Positions 22,501-30,682 of a DNA stretch of 64,000 bases are shown in pieces (the stretch's first letter is position 1; every line of letters starts with the position of its first letter). The position numbers were made by a program, and so were the translations under genes. The notes beneath the pieces are model-generated. The model was not told the DNA's origin and ran no database searches. It was given only the letters and a program-made list of their open reading frames with translations. The stretch is from the NCBI GenBank assembly GCA_029948255.1, contig JALIZF010001477.1:280932-344931 (forward strand), given 5' to 3'. Source of the DNA: Telmatactis stephensoni (Eukaryota > Cnidaria > Anthozoa > Actiniaria > Isophelliidae).

Positions 22501-23191
22501 CACAACAGAGATTTTGAGATCGGAAAGACAGTGGTAGACAACATGGCTGACAGTGTGTACATGTGTAAACATGTGAGTATACAGTTGTATAGAGATGCAT
22601 TGATGCAAGAGGTCAGGGGAGGGAAAATATGGATAGCGGTGTGAATGCACTTATTTCAAATATGTTTGTTAGTGTGAAAGAGGAATGTATTATTGTTCTT
22701 TTGTAATTGTTATTGGTATTAGATATGGGGATGACACTCCGGTGTAGCAAAAGGCGACGTGGAGTGTCGTAGGTAGAATCAGCATTGGTGAAGAAGGGGA
22801 TGGGTGGGAAGACTATGGCGACACATCTCATGCCAAGCGTTAGAGAATGAGACATGGGAAAAGAGAAATCTGTTGTTTTCAGTTGACAGCATGAGTAACA
22901 ATAATACATGTGTAATTCTAGGTTGTCGCTGTTGTCTCAGAGAGGTACCTGAAGAGCAAGTTTTGTCGTGCGGAGATTGACATGGCGATAGCTCGCACCT
23001 CCCTGATGAAGCAGCAGCTTTTGACGATCGTCAAACTCGACTCCATGCCAACAAAAGCCCTTCAGAAGTACCTCAAGGGGAATGTCTACTGTCAAACCGT
23101 AGAGAAAGATGATCAGTGGAAAGATGAACTTATAAAGCATCTGTTACCTTTGACAAAAGAGAAACAAGTAGCAGATCTAGTCATTGCTTAA
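7181..23191 (+). CDS. Ig-domain/TIR transmembrane receptor, interleukin-1-receptor-like
   Basis: A seven-exon gene read by eye: 7181-7535, 8005-8289, 8976-9302, 10150-10455, 21912-22028, 22376-22572 and 22922-23191. These sum to 1857 nt, or 618 codons plus stop, and every junction keeps frame; junctions from Ig1 to TIR are phase 1. Order: possible signal peptide, four Ig-like domains, one membrane helix, cytoplasmic TIR domain. Proteins of this layout are called IL-1R-like in corals and are thought to signal through TIR adaptors in innate immunity; ligand and partner are unknown. The start is uncertain: the ATG at 7181 gives a plausible hydrophobic leader, but TTTCAG at 7203-7208 is also a good splice acceptor, so the signal peptide could be in an unseen upstream exon. 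The 11.5-kb intron between Ig4 and the membrane exon carries several transposons. Confidence 0.82.
7681..8014 (+). repeat. duplicated intron end with a decoy splice acceptor
   Basis: The segment 7681-7768 is repeated at 7924-8014, including the polypyrimidine tract, TTGATTGTTTCAG and the first bases of exon 2 (AGCC). Only the downstream copy leads into an open Ig exon; the upstream copy runs into purine-rich sequence. Both copies are embedded in GGGAGG-rich repeats. Confidence 0.75.
8005..8289 (+). CDS. receptor exon: Ig domain 2
   Basis: Acceptor TTGATTGTTTCAG at 7992-8004, donor GTAAGT at 8290, phase 1 at both ends. An I-set-like Ig domain with cysteines in MKCQVLSG and YVCKAKN and a Trp in LQWLSP. 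Confidence 0.88.
8696..8858. repeat. inverted repeat with (AAT)n arms in intron 2
   Basis: AATCTGCTTATCCGAATAAT at the left is mirrored by the reverse complement ending at about 8858. The arms are about 30 bp with a 90-bp spacer; MITE-like. Confidence 0.65.
8976..9302 (+). CDS. receptor exon: Ig domain 3 lacking the cysteine pair
   Basis: Acceptor CTTTTCCAG ends at 8975 and the donor GT is at 9303, phase 1 at both ends. The fold signature is clear ([17 protein letters not shown]), but the B-strand Cys position reads VTFEI and the F-strand position reads YKFQV, so the usual disulfide is missing. Confidence 0.85.
9753..10005. mobile_element. small TIR element with GGATCAG minisatellite
   Basis: CAGGCTCGTAACATGGT at the left and its reverse complement at the right bound a 253-bp segment filled with about a dozen GGATCAG or GGATCAA units. 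No coding capacity. It lies in the intron between the Ig3 and Ig4 exons. Confidence 0.65.
10150..10455 (+). CDS. receptor exon: Ig domain 4
   Basis: Acceptor AACCAGCAG ends at 10149, donor G|GTAAAC at 10456, phase 1 at both ends. The exon is open throughout (102 codons). Cysteines fall in ITLQCQG and WYTCSMT and the Trp in PKWLFRG. Most of it has no ATG, so it is easily missed when only ATG-started frames are listed. Confidence 0.85.
10509..10627 (+). repeat. GAGTTATCG-type repeat, left flank of the Maverick element
   Basis: Several direct copies of TTCGAGTTATC(G/A)GG. The same motif in the same orientation resumes at 15515-15725 on the other side of the insertion, so the Maverick-type element landed inside a pre-existing repeat. 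Confidence 0.65.
10634..11297 (+). repeat. left TIR of the Maverick-type element
   Basis: Matches the reverse complement of 14817-15482 almost throughout, including an internal direct repeat of TTATTCCGGAGCAG. No open gene. Confidence 0.9.
11317..11390 (-). tRNA. tRNA-Tyr (GUA), intronless
   Basis: Reading the minus strand, a full cloverleaf forms: 7-bp acceptor stem (CTCTTCA/TGGAGAG), D arm GCTC/GAGC, anticodon stem CAGGA/TCCTG with loop TTGTAGT (anticodon GTA at 11354-11356), 5-nt variable loop and T arm with TTCGAAT. The A box (TAGCTCAGTCGG) and B box (GGTTCGAATCC) match consensus. C1-G72 and discriminator A73 are the eukaryotic/archaeal tyrosine identity elements. A TTTTT terminator follows at 11306-11311. 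Nuclear tRNA-Tyr genes usually contain an intron next to the anticodon; this one does not. It sits 20 bp inside the left TIR. Confidence 0.88.
11490..11495 (-). terminator. poly(A) signal AATAAA
   Basis: AATAAA on the minus strand, 14 bp past the stop codon of the zinc-ribbon gene, fits its 3' processing signal. Confidence 0.5.
11509..12330 (-). CDS. acidic protein with zinc-ribbon-like cysteine cluster (Maverick cargo)
   Basis: I chose the ATG at 12330 (273 aa); the frame is open a further 17 codons upstream but without ATG. The N-terminal half is charged and includes an [14 protein letters not shown] helix. A highly acidic Ser/Glu linker ([17 protein letters not shown]) follows. The C-terminal third has cysteine pairs CHVC, CPCC, CDVC and CRCTDC, enough for two or more zinc sites. 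I cannot assign a family; a nucleic-acid-binding or transcription role is a guess. The frame is intact with a poly(A) signal just downstream, and the gene reads away from the central satellite, divergent to the ATPase gene. Confidence 0.75.
   Translation of the reverse strand: MKRARSDSTDTERSSEYSHDGSVDAERDLWDKEDIEEILQELSQSIPEDKALAFLHTLAASKSILYWNSHGEMLYHERRIPVTSMAELIEYAMLPFNLEVKVPRGLKTFTQGLSEIGIDKKLIRNKTLLAHLVARQPEEDEADSETSDESSERESFESDAESVGESLEPEVSSEPELSESDEEPRECHVCRDFVKFYSIPVVECPCCLWREAYYCRENEYIECDVCTHVFPANAQTTKVKFCRCTDCNAVHQQSLKTKKLKLVDDHQEESSEL
12388..12719 (-). pseudogene. small conserved Maverick protein, frameshifted
   Basis: Two overlapping minus-strand frames (12719-12534, starting with ATG, and 12597-12388) together resemble a roughly 100-aa protein common in cnidarian Mavericks: a region like [13 protein letters not shown], then a basic stretch ([11 protein letters not shown]) and a hydrophobic tail. 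The change of frame falls around 12560-12590. The function of the family is not known to me. It lies just upstream of the zinc-ribbon gene on the same strand. Confidence 0.55.
12838..13238. repeat. TCTAG-rich satellite in the centre of the element
   Basis: About 400 bp of CTAGAATCTAGT and CTAGCTAGAATCTAG units, palindromic in part, with period shifting between about 10 and 28 bp. It lies exactly between the leftward and rightward gene blocks. Confidence 0.9.
13326..14789 (+). pseudogene. A32-like packaging ATPase of Maverick type, with one in-frame stop
   Basis: Starts at the ATG at 13326. Residues 5-24 form a C2H2 finger (CPICG...HLSRTH). An FtsK/HerA-type ATPase core follows: Walker A GITGSGKT, Walker B VMVIDD, and a sensor-like LLQN. 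Maverick and nucleocytoplasmic large DNA viruses use this ATPase to pump DNA into capsids. A TAG at 14034-14036 interrupts the frame; the sequence stays open in the same frame to TAA at 14787-14789, where the C-terminal part is Pro/Ser/Thr-rich and ends in a conserved-looking [15 protein letters not shown] region. Either a recent nonsense mutation or stop readthrough would explain this. No frameshift is seen. An ATTAAA lies at 14817, the TIR edge. Confidence 0.8.
14817..15482 (-). repeat. right TIR of the Maverick-type element
   Basis: Reverse complement of 10634-11297 with few differences, mostly single-base indels. Followed directly by TATAGG, the second copy of the target duplication. Confidence 0.9.
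15515..15725 (+). repeat. GAGTTATCG-type repeat, right flank
   Basis: About ten units of (T/C)TCGAGTTATCG with variable spacers, in the same orientation as at 10509-10627. Confidence 0.65.
15726..16015. other. intron sequence, nothing recognised
   Basis: AT-rich, no open frame or repeat structure that I can support. Confidence 0.4.
16016..16774 (-). pseudogene. Crypton-like tyrosine recombinase relic (DUF3504 type)
   Basis: Two minus-strand frames (16765-16388 and 16303-16016) plus a bridging third frame (about 16400-16310) read like the ZMYM/KCTD1-related DUF3504 domain, which derives from Crypton tyrosine recombinases. Landmarks are [13 protein letters not shown] and [11 protein letters not shown], then [10 protein letters not shown] in the bridging frame with the first catalytic Arg context, then [12 protein letters not shown] and [10 protein letters not shown]. 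At least two frameshifts (about 16400 and 16305) and a stop break it, so it is a relic. It is antisense inside the receptor intron. The family call is from pattern recognition only. Confidence 0.6.
16775..17256. other. intron sequence with a small hairpin
   Basis: No gene. Around 17000-17037 CGAAACG...CGTTTCG forms a short inverted repeat. Confidence 0.4.
17257..17427 (-). repeat. fragment of the ACTCGTGCCC repeat family, 3' end
   Basis: Reverse complement of the terminal part of the copy at 54871-55866 (TAACTAGACGCACACGTGCG at one edge, GGCTCCAATGACCGG inside). Confidence 0.75.
17428..17989. other. intron sequence, nothing recognised
   Basis: No repeat structure or coding signal that I can support. 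Confidence 0.35.
17990..19274 (+). mobile_element. ACTCGTGCCC-family element with internal duplication
   Basis: Begins TTACTCGTGCCCAGGCC and ends GTGCGTCTAGTTAG, like the copy at 54871-55866. An internal stretch of about 360 bp (from about 18430) is duplicated in tandem (from about 18790) with a few differences. Short frames inside are repeat sequence, not genes. Confidence 0.7.
19275..19814. other. intron sequence, nothing recognised
   Basis: The short frame at 19433-19654 (-) has no recognisable domain. Confidence 0.35.
19815..19925 (+). repeat. (AAT)n followed by TTTATATAGCGC repeat
   Basis: An AAT microsatellite is followed by CATTTATATAGCGCC...AGGCGCTTTACA, an inverted-repeat motif dispersed in many marine invertebrate genomes, then TTAAGTGCAATCACTCTA, which also ends the MITE at 63207-63350. 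Confidence 0.6.
20245..21133 (-). mobile_element. ACTCGTGCCC-family element, inverted partial copy
   Basis: Reverse orientation to the copy at 17990-19274 and close to 54871-55720; it lacks the outer end. Ends GGCCTGGGCACGAGTAA. Together with the copy at 17990 it forms a large inverted repeat of about 3.1 kb. Confidence 0.7.
21134..21911. other. intron sequence before the membrane exon
   Basis: No exon or repeat family recognised. The acceptor TTTATAG for the next exon ends at 21911. Confidence 0.4.
21912..22028 (+). CDS. receptor exon: juxtamembrane and transmembrane helix
   Basis: Encodes a Ser/Thr-rich stalk, then a hydrophobic helix ([19 protein letters not shown]) and a basic stop-transfer KK. 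Donor G|GTGCAA at 22029 gives phase 1, which fits the TIR exon; the stronger-looking AAG|GTAAAT at 22061 would not keep the TIR frame. Confidence 0.78.
22094..22250. repeat. probable MITE in the TM-TIR intron
   Basis: GGGCGGATTTAGGGGAGGG at one side and CCCCTCCTG...CCTGGATCCACTCC at the other form an imperfect inverted repeat, related to the element at 52848-53174. Confidence 0.4.
22376..22572 (+). CDS. receptor exon: TIR domain, first half
   Basis: Acceptor AAATTCTAG ends at 22375, donor CAT|GTGAGT at 22573. TIR box 1 [11 protein letters not shown] and a box-2-like segment ([10 protein letters not shown] loop region) are clear. Confidence 0.85.
22922..23191 (+). CDS. receptor exon: TIR domain, second half, and stop
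   Basis: Acceptor AATTCTAG ends at 22921. The exon starts with the core strand [15 protein letters not shown], followed by RAE, where the glutamate matches the conserved TIR position (the usual Trp before Cys is Phe here). Stop TAA at 23189-23191. The 3' side runs into a tandem repeat. Confidence 0.85.
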   Translation, partial: VVAVVSERYLKSKFCRAEIDMAIARTSLMKQQLLTIVKLDSMPTKALQKYLKGNVYCQTVEKDDQWKDELIKHLLPLTKEKQVADLVIA

Positions 23192-23244
23192 CTTGGAACT
23201 TGCAACTTTAATCAAGAAGACACTTTCTGCTTGCTTTTATGCTG

Positions 23245-23790
23245 CCTTTTTATGCGACTATTGTAGACTATTGTTAGATTTTTTATAGACAGTACAGTTC
23301 ATTGTACTTTTGTAAAGTTGCTACAATGGAAATAAGCGTAGAATCTTACTGCTTTTACTAATTCAGGAGAACAGGTTCTGCTTTGTTTTTTCTGATTGCG
23401 TTTTTATGCGATTTTGTAGAAGTGTCATATTGTTAGATTTTTTATAGACAGTACAGTTCATTGTATAGTTTTGTACAGCTGCTACAATGGAAATAAGTGT
23501 AGAATCTTACTGCCTTTACTAATTCAGGGAAACAGATTATGCTTGTTTTTCTGCTTGCGTTTTTATGCGATTCTGTAGAAGTGTCATATTGTTAGATTTT
23601 TTATAGACAGTACAGTTCATTGTAGTTTTGTAAAGTTGATACAATGGAAATGTGTAGAATCTTACTGCTTTTACTAATTAAGGGGAACAGGTTCTGCTTG
23701 TTTTTCTGCTTGTGATTTTATGCGATTTTGTAGATTTGTCATATTGTTAGATTTTTTATAGACAGTACAATTCACTGTAGTTTTGTAGAA
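23245..23790 (+). repeat. 158-bp tandem repeat downstream of the TIR exon
   Basis: Units containing TTAGATTTTTTATAGACAGT recur at 23274, 23433, 23592 and 23747 (spacing 159, 159, 155). A decayed fifth part lies at 23944-24005. Probably in the 3' UTR; AATAAA occurs at about 23870. Confidence 0.8.
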
Positions 23791-24040
23791 AAAAAACCTC
23801 TTTGTTTAACGAGCTGAGGATATAACAGGTAAAAGCAAAGCTTTTTTCCAACCTTGTCCTCAAATCCTGAAATAAATAAATAAATACACACTGATAATCG
23901 GTAAAGAAACATCAAGTACGTGTTTAAGAATCCCAACTGGCAAGAGTTGCTACAATGGAAATAAGTGTACAATCCTACAGCTGTTACTAATCGAGGGAAC
24001 ACCGTACTGGTTGTTTTTCTTCCGCTATGGAAGTGTCTTA

Positions 24041-24187
24041 TTCTTGGTTTGCAACCATTACTCAGGAGATTGAATTGAACAAAAGAAACGACGGCCATGC
24101 TGGTGGACTTGACAAAAGAAAACCACTACCGTGACTGGTGGACCTTTTGTCCAATTCACTCTCCCGGGAATGGTTGCAAACCAAGAA
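24041..24187. mobile_element. 147-bp inverted-repeat element (MITE)
   Basis: TTCTTGGTTTGCAACCATT at the left is mirrored by AATGGTTGCAAACCAAGAA at the right; the arms extend about 45 bp with mismatches. Confidence 0.75.
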
Positions 24188-24317
24188 TTGTTAGACTTTT
24201 CAGTATAGACGGCTCATGGGTCAACAAGTTTTATGGATCATCACGGATCAAGAATTATGTGAATTTCACAATCAACGAAAAAATACCGGAAACAATCGAA
24301 AACAGCGACAACAACAA

Positions 24318-24341
24318 CGACAGACAGACAGACAGACGGAT

Positions 24342-24372
<31 letters not shown>

Positions 24373-24376
24373 GATC
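24318..24376 (+). repeat. (ACAG)n microsatellite
   Basis: About fourteen ACAG units with a few substitutions. Confidence 0.9.
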
Positions 24377-24564
24377 AGACAGGAAACAAAGTGATGACTG
24401 CAGAAGGATTGACTGACAGTGCACTGTCTGTGTGGTCATCAGATATGTTAGCAAAGCGCCGTCGCTATAGCCTGCATTACAGCAGAACAAGACTCTCGAC
24501 TAAACCAGGGTTATGTTCGGCTATAAGGCAGGCTATCGACTTTACTCTGGGGACCAGAGGCTTT

Positions 24565-24848
24565 CACTAGGATGATCCTACTACTAGGATCATCCTGTCT
24601 CGCCGGTAGGAATATCCTAGCACTAGGAGTATGTTTCGGTCTTTTCGGTCATGTAAACGGAAAAAGTAGAGATACTTCGCCAACTAGGATTAGGAAACGC
24701 TAATGTTGGGGACACTGGGGTAGTTCGGGTGACCTAGGACGAGCAATCAGCAAGACACAAACTTCCATGAAAACAGAATGCAGTAAATGTATAGCAGGTA
24801 GGATGATTCACCTGCTAGGATAATCCTAGTGCTAGGATGATCCTAGTG
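24565..24848. mobile_element. MITE with CACTAGGATGATCCTA ends
   Basis: CACTAGGATGATCCTA at the left and its reverse complement form at the right. The subterminal region repeats CTAGGATNATCCTAG palindromes several times. Confidence 0.65.
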
Positions 24849-25309
24849 CCATGTAAACACCCCCTTAACATGTTTTTTGGTCAACCACTATAGACAAACA
24901 AAGAACACAGATGACAAGAAGAACAAAACACATTGTTCAGTATAGAGGCCCATTCACATTGACCGTGTGCATGGATGGGAAAATTTGACCAAAATTTCAT
25001 ATGAACTACCTAACGGCCTATTCAAAAGGTCCCCGCGCCCTTAAAATTTGGGGCACCCGTGCCAAACACATTCAGTTTGTCGTGCTTTGAATTTTAGGTC
25101 CCTAATTGTCGTGTACACCGGAATTTAATTTATTTCTACTCCTAAAAGTATATCCTAATCCTGGCCCGGCAAAATAGTCAAAATTTGTTTTTTTCAGACC
25201 AAACTCTAATGGTGCCGCACAAGACAAAACAAGATTTTTATTAGCTTCCTAAATACTGCTTACAGGTATTTACATGCATTTAGGAGCTATTGCTAATTAC
25301 ACATGTCTG

Positions 25310-25591
25310 TATACAACTATTTCAAAAACGTTGAATACCGATCGAATACTGCATTCTGCATACTGAATAGTGCATTCAAAGACCAAAATGCCTCGTGTAG
25401 TACGTTATTCAGTATATTTTGGAGATGGCATAGTGAAAATCCTCTATAACAGCTATAACGAAAACAAATGAGTGGCAAAACGACAATGGAAACGATCAAC
25501 AATGCAATTTATAAGTCTTGGAATGCACTATTCAGTATGCAGAACTGATGCAGAATTCAGTATTCAACGTTTTTTGAAATAGCTGTATATA
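25310..25591. mobile_element. 282-bp inverted-repeat element
   Basis: TATACAACTATTTCAAAAACGTTGAATAC at the left is mirrored at the right (GTATTCAACG...TGTATATA); both arms also share CTGAATAGTGCATTC. The interior is not coding. Confidence 0.7.
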
Positions 25592-26721
25592 CCTATTTCA
25601 AACAAGAGCCATTTGAGTGCAAACAATATATGTTCGAAAACGGCCAGCTTTTTCCTTTTGTTTTGCGTGAAATGTATGGCGCGCCGATTGTTTCAAAATA
25701 AAAAAAAATCAGCTTGGTAGAATTGTTCTCCTCAATCCATTATTCACGATATTGTATTATAATTTTCCCCTTTATACACGTTATTTTTTTTAGTTTACGT
25801 GACCTTGTAGTGCAATCTTCTTCCCTTCCTTCCGCTTGGAAAGCACTGATAAACACTAGGCTTGGCTTTGACTCTCGTGTTCCTATATAGCTAAGCTTGC
25901 TTTTCTTCCATTTCGTGCTCTACATTTCCAGCGTGTTAATATCACGGCACATAGATTAGAGTGCACGTTTCATATTTCTTTAAGACTGGGGACGGTTTTG
26001 GCAGAAATGGCCAAGATAATTAGGGACCGGAGGAAAAAGAAGAAATACAGAGAAGTTGATTACAGGGAGGAATACCGAAAATATAGAGGTAAGAAAATCG
26101 AGGAAGAAAAGCTTGCTCAAAACATATGGATCGAGGAGGGAGATTTAAGTAGATTTAGTACCCCTGTTCTTAATTCTCTGTTCTGTGTAATTTGATTGTC
26201 ACGAATATCGATATTCCGATTCCAAAGTTGAACAATCTTTAATCGGCCTCTGCCTTTTAACTGGGGACAGACGCAATAACTATATTTCTTGCTTGATCTG
26301 CTAAAGACTGTAGTAGATATTTACTTAACCAGGGGTGAATATTCACTTCGGCTTAGGGTTCCATAAGTAGCGTATAAATCATAAAACCATCAGAAAATGT
26401 GCTTAACTCTTACCTGTTATAAGAACTCGTGGAGTTCCTATGTTCTTTTCATATAGAAAACTCCTAGACAACAAGTTGAATGGAGAACGTACACGAAACA
26501 CTGTGGAATTCATAGGTTTTGACTATGCTGACATGACATGACCTAAGGAGACCATAATACTAAAAGAGCGAAACTGGTATTGATGTCTGGGCGATGTGCT
26601 TGGCCTTTCGCTAGTGCATTCGTGCGCATAATGTTTTCGTATGTTTTGCGTGCGCGCAGTAGAACATCGTAATAGCACTCATGCGCAGACGTTTTTCACT
26701 AGTGTCGCGTGTATGTAGATA

Positions 26722-27011
26722 TACACCTATTTCAAAAAAGGTTGTCGCATATAAGAGCTCTCAAGCCCAAGCGACTAGACCGAAAAGGGGCTAGTATGGT
26801 TAGTAGCAAAACTTCAATCCCCTTTTTTCCCTTTGGTATTGACTTTAGCATCAGTAAGTGAAGTTCTTTAGTGTATAAGGTCAGAGCAAGCTGAATTTGA
26901 GTAATCGTGTGGGATTTTTGTGGCTTTATAACTTTAGTAATTTCTTCCCATACTCCCTTTCGGGTGAGTCGCTTAGGCTTGATGCAGACAACGTTTATTG
27001 AAATAGGTGTA
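26722..27011. mobile_element. 290-bp element with TACACCTATTTCAA ends
   Basis: TACACCTATTTCAA and its reverse complement bound the segment; a lone end of the same type occurs at 50855-50869. Confidence 0.65.
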
Positions 27012-27290
27012 TGGAATGCTAAAAATAAATTATGTGCTGTAGAGCACATTCCTGAAATACTTCATCATGAGCCACCGGTGCTTTCGAGAAACAAAAAGAA
27101 ATTCGCATAGGATGCGTAGAAATGAAAAAGGGAAAAAAGTTTGAAAATGCACACATCACATGCCATGTTGAAGTATGACACGTGTAGGTGAAGCTTAAAC
27201 TCTGTTTTTTAGATGCAGCCACCTGCAGCATGTATTGTTTACAATGAACAAAACCGTTTATGGGTTGGACATGTTTTTATTGACCTAGGA

Positions 27291-27415
27291 GCTGTTTCAT
27301 GAAGGCGTGCCAGCCCGGTTAGCGTGCTGACTTCTTTTGTTTTCTTTTCCCTGGGAGCCACAGAACAAAAGAAGTCAGCCCGCTTACCGGGCTGGCTGGC
27401 TTCCATATAAACAGC
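27291..27415. repeat. 125-bp hairpin element
   Basis: GCTGTTT...GCCAGCCCGGT.AGCG and GCTGACTTCTTTTGTT are mirrored around a 20-bp centre; arms are about 50 bp with few mismatches. The stem is GC-rich against an AT-rich background. Confidence 0.7.
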
Positions 27416-28034
27416 CCATATAATTCAGTGTCTAGACGTCACTGTTCAAATAAAATTTGTCTAGTCTATTCATCACGACATTAACTTCTTTAAAGAAAAC
27501 ATCATATTTTTCTGCAAATCCTCAAGATTCAGCATCAGTCGTATCTTCCACGATAAAGGGGTACCGTAAGCTCCTCAAACATATGCATACAGAAGACGGG
27601 CCATTTTTCCATTGCCATTTGCACGATAACAAAACCAGTAAACTATTCCGTGTCATCATTCTGTCCTAGGGAAATTATCTCGATAAATCGGCGATTAAAT
27701 TCGTCGAAGAGTATTTGCATTTAAATCTGGTTTGTACGTACGTGTAATGTTATTCTTAATGATTTTGCTTCGTCTGCGTTAATGTTTACAATACATAATC
27801 TCCGAGCTTTCGAATCGATAGATCCATCTTCGGAGAATGAAAAAACGATAACAAACGACAACAAAGAACTACAAATCTCAAGCGCGCACGCACTAGGGAC
27901 GAGTCCCTTAATATTACGATAATCAACACAAGACCGAACAAGACCCACATATAGTCAGAAAGAGCACATCGAGCTATACAAAATTCCCAAGCCGGTTTGG
28001 CGTTAATCGAATTAATATTGAACGAGATACATAA

Positions 28035-28150
28035 CCATTCAAAAATCCCAAAATTTACTAAGAAATGTATAGATTACCGGACAACTTTTTCGGTCGTTCA
28101 TACATGCATTTCTTAGTAAATTTCTTAGTAATATTTGGCGTTTTGAATGG
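28035..28150. repeat. 116-bp inverted repeat
   Basis: CCATTCAAAA and TTTACTAAGAAATG arms, mirrored at 28105-28150. Confidence 0.6.
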
Positions 28151-28868
28151 CTGTACGGAGTCAGACTCTCTTTTCTCTAAACTGACTGCAATATTTTCTT
28201 TCAAAATTCCTGTATATAAAATTTATACCTTTCCGACTCAGGATTATTAAACTTCAAATTGAAGAGTGCATGCCGACATAGCTGTCATGTGACAACGAAT
28301 TTCATGAAAGAAACGTATGACATTCGACCTTCCATGTTTACATCAAAGGCTGAAAATATATGAATTGAAAGAAGTCCTCTTCACTTAGAAAGAATCCAAA
28401 ATCCTTTAATGTGGATTTAAAGCCCGAGATACTGATCGTCCCATCTTCTTTGATATCACAATTCTTCATAGTTCGTCGTCGTAATACCTTCGAATCAGAT
28501 ATCGTAATCATCTACAAAGGAATAAAGATAAGGTCAGTCTTCACCCAGATCAAAGTAATGTTTCAGTGGTAGACATAATAATAATAACTTTTCTGCAGGA
28601 TTCCTTTAGGTTGAAGCTATGATTTGAAAAGCTGCACTTCACCTAGTCACGAATATAATGTCGCCGTCAGCTTGATCGTTTTTCGTCTTTTCGCAGGAAC
28701 AATACTGACAAAGAAATCTACACAGGTATCAGATAATCCTTATTTCCTTTTTATCATTATTTTTTTAGATTTTCGACTTCTTTTATGATTAAATCACTTC
28801 TTTTTAGCGGGAAAACGCTTCTCTCTGGTTTGGCTACCGATTTTCCTTCTAAAAGAAAGACAGCTGCC

Positions 28869-28979
28869 ATGGAAACTAGTTATGACTGCTTTCCGAATTA
28901 TGCACGAACACCTAGAAAAAAGCTAATTAACGAAATCGGTAGTGATCGCGGCAGTTCGGAGACATTTCGATTTTCCGGA
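28869..28979 (+). CDS. possible first coding exon, unknown product
   Basis: ATG in a strong context (GCCATGG) opens a 37-codon frame ending at a good donor, A|GTAAGC at 28980. The peptide (METSYDCFPNYARTPRKK...) has no domain I know. No second exon was found within 1.5 kb, so this could be chance. Confidence 0.2.
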
Positions 28980-29976
28980 AAGTAAGCGTTGATGTGCCGA
29001 TACTACTTCGTTCGTCTTCGTCTCGTCACGTTTCTTTTTGCGCGAGGGTGCGAAGTCATCTTGTGTCCTTACGAACGATCATTCAATCATGAGTTGTAAC
29101 ATGAAAATTGTTGCACTAGAGAATTGGTTTGTCAGAATTTGGTGAACTGTTTTGTTGACAACCATGAAATTTTCATATATCATACACTAAGCATCCTTGA
29201 GAACGCCGGCATAAAAACTGTTTTGACGTGACTGGAATGATAAAAACAGTATGTAAGCAGGTTCCCTTTCCTTCTTCTCCCCATATTCCTCCCCAGGGCC
29301 TGAATCAATTTCTATACTACAAACAGCAGTGGCTCATGTTTCTGTTCAGGAAAATTAAATTAAAAAAAAACAACCTGCCCCGTGACTGCCCGTGGCGAGC
29401 TACTTATTTCCCTCAGTAATGATAACAGGTCATAACAAGTTGCGAGTTTACTTCACTCTGACTGGTTAGTTCTTTCTCAACGAATCAGCCAGTGCATATG
29501 AACGAGACATTTTGATCAACAAGGTTAACAAGTTACACGAGAGAAACTTACAAATGATAACTGCTTGTTTGTCTTGTCTGACAAATTGTCTGACAATTTA
29601 AAAAGTATTAATTACTTGGGACGTGAGCTTGAAGGAAACATTATAAATTATGAATCATTTCTTAATTACTTTTCCATTCAGTACTTATCTTTTCACGGTG
29701 CCCGTTTCACAAAGCGTGCATGTACGAGTATACTTGTTAAGTCGTGTGCCACAAATATCGTTATTGTAAAGAATGCGAAGATTCAAAAATAAGAAGACAG
29801 TTGAACACAAACGTTATAGTTTGATTACTGAGACGAAGTTGTTCGTGCGTAGGAATTCTGTGAACAGACTGAATAGCGAGGATATTGAAACGAGGCTTGA
29901 ATAGCTAGAATATCCGGCCCTATCCACACAGTTGTTTCTTTATAATATCATCAGTTTAAAAGAGCAATCAAAATCA
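28980..29976. other. no gene seen
   Basis: AT-rich; short frames at 29228-29419 and 29565-29792 have no recognisable features. Confidence 0.35.
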
Positions 29977-30292
29977 GGCCTACTCCGGACCCTAAAGTCA
30001 CCGTAACTTTGGGCAACTAAAGGCGACTTAGCTAGAGCGACTTTAGGCGCGATTTAAGCAAACTGAAGTAGCCAAGAAGTGGACGGGAGTTAAGGCGACT
30101 TAGTGCGATCTAAGGCGACTTAAGGGGTGAAATAGGCGCCTAGGGGTCGAGGGTTCTGGAGGCATACTTGAGTCATGGCGACTTAGCAAATCTTGGCCAA
30201 AAAGTCGATGGAACTTGAGGCGACTTTGTGCGATTTAAGGCGACTTTATGCGATTTAAGGCGACTTTGTGCGACTTAGGACAACTTTAGGGA
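29977..30292 (+). repeat. AGGCGACTT minisatellite with a transposon-like end
   Basis: Starts with AGGCCTACTCCGGACCCTAAA, like the 85-bp palindrome at 6497-6581, then repeats (A)AGGCGACTT(T/A)GTGCGATTT in 20-bp units, best preserved at 30215-30280. Confidence 0.7.
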
Positions 30293-30682
30293 ATCAGTCT
30301 TAATGACCACTAGGAATAATAATTTAGCCCCTATTCTTTCCATCCCCCCTTTTGTTCATATTGTGTGTTCTTCTTTTTCGTCTTTTTTCGTAAAATTATG
30401 AAATTTTAATGAAGTATATATCATTGAGAATTTAGAATTTTATAATCAGTGCTATCTCATAAATACAAAATATGTATACCATGCAAATATGTTAGACATG
30501 TTAGATATATTTCTTTACTTAATTAAGATTTCCTGACACTAAATTGTTACATTTGTAAATATGCACGAACACTAGATAAGTTTTCAAAATCAAATATTAC
30601 ATGCATCAAACCAATTGCAATAAATATGTCGTGATCCGTTTCCTTTCGCACGAGGTCAAATATTCAAGAGTAGATTAAACAT
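30293..30682. other. 3' flank of the RTX-like gene
   Basis: AT-rich; an ATTAAA on the minus strand at about 30404 could serve as poly(A) signal. Nothing else seen. Confidence 0.35.

Larger units (their letters stand above)
24849..28868. other. gene-poor stretch with small TIR elements
   Basis: No firm gene. The frame at 25998-26195 (+) starts with a basic, Kozak-like ATG segment and contains AGAG|GTAAGA, so a first exon is possible but unsupported. Inverted-repeat elements inside are listed separately. Confidence 0.35.

Noticed and set aside
24097..24570. 157-codon open frame (+)
   Set aside because: Built from a MITE arm and the (ACAG)n microsatellite; no domain, and the middle is repeat-encoded.
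25998..26195. Basic peptide with possible first-exon donor
   Set aside because: A Kozak-like ATG and GTAAGA are present, but no downstream exon or domain was found; composition is low-complexity.
24849..28868. Host gene in the 25-29 kb interval
   Set aside because: Scanning all frames gave only short frames overlapping inverted repeats; no exon chain could be built.
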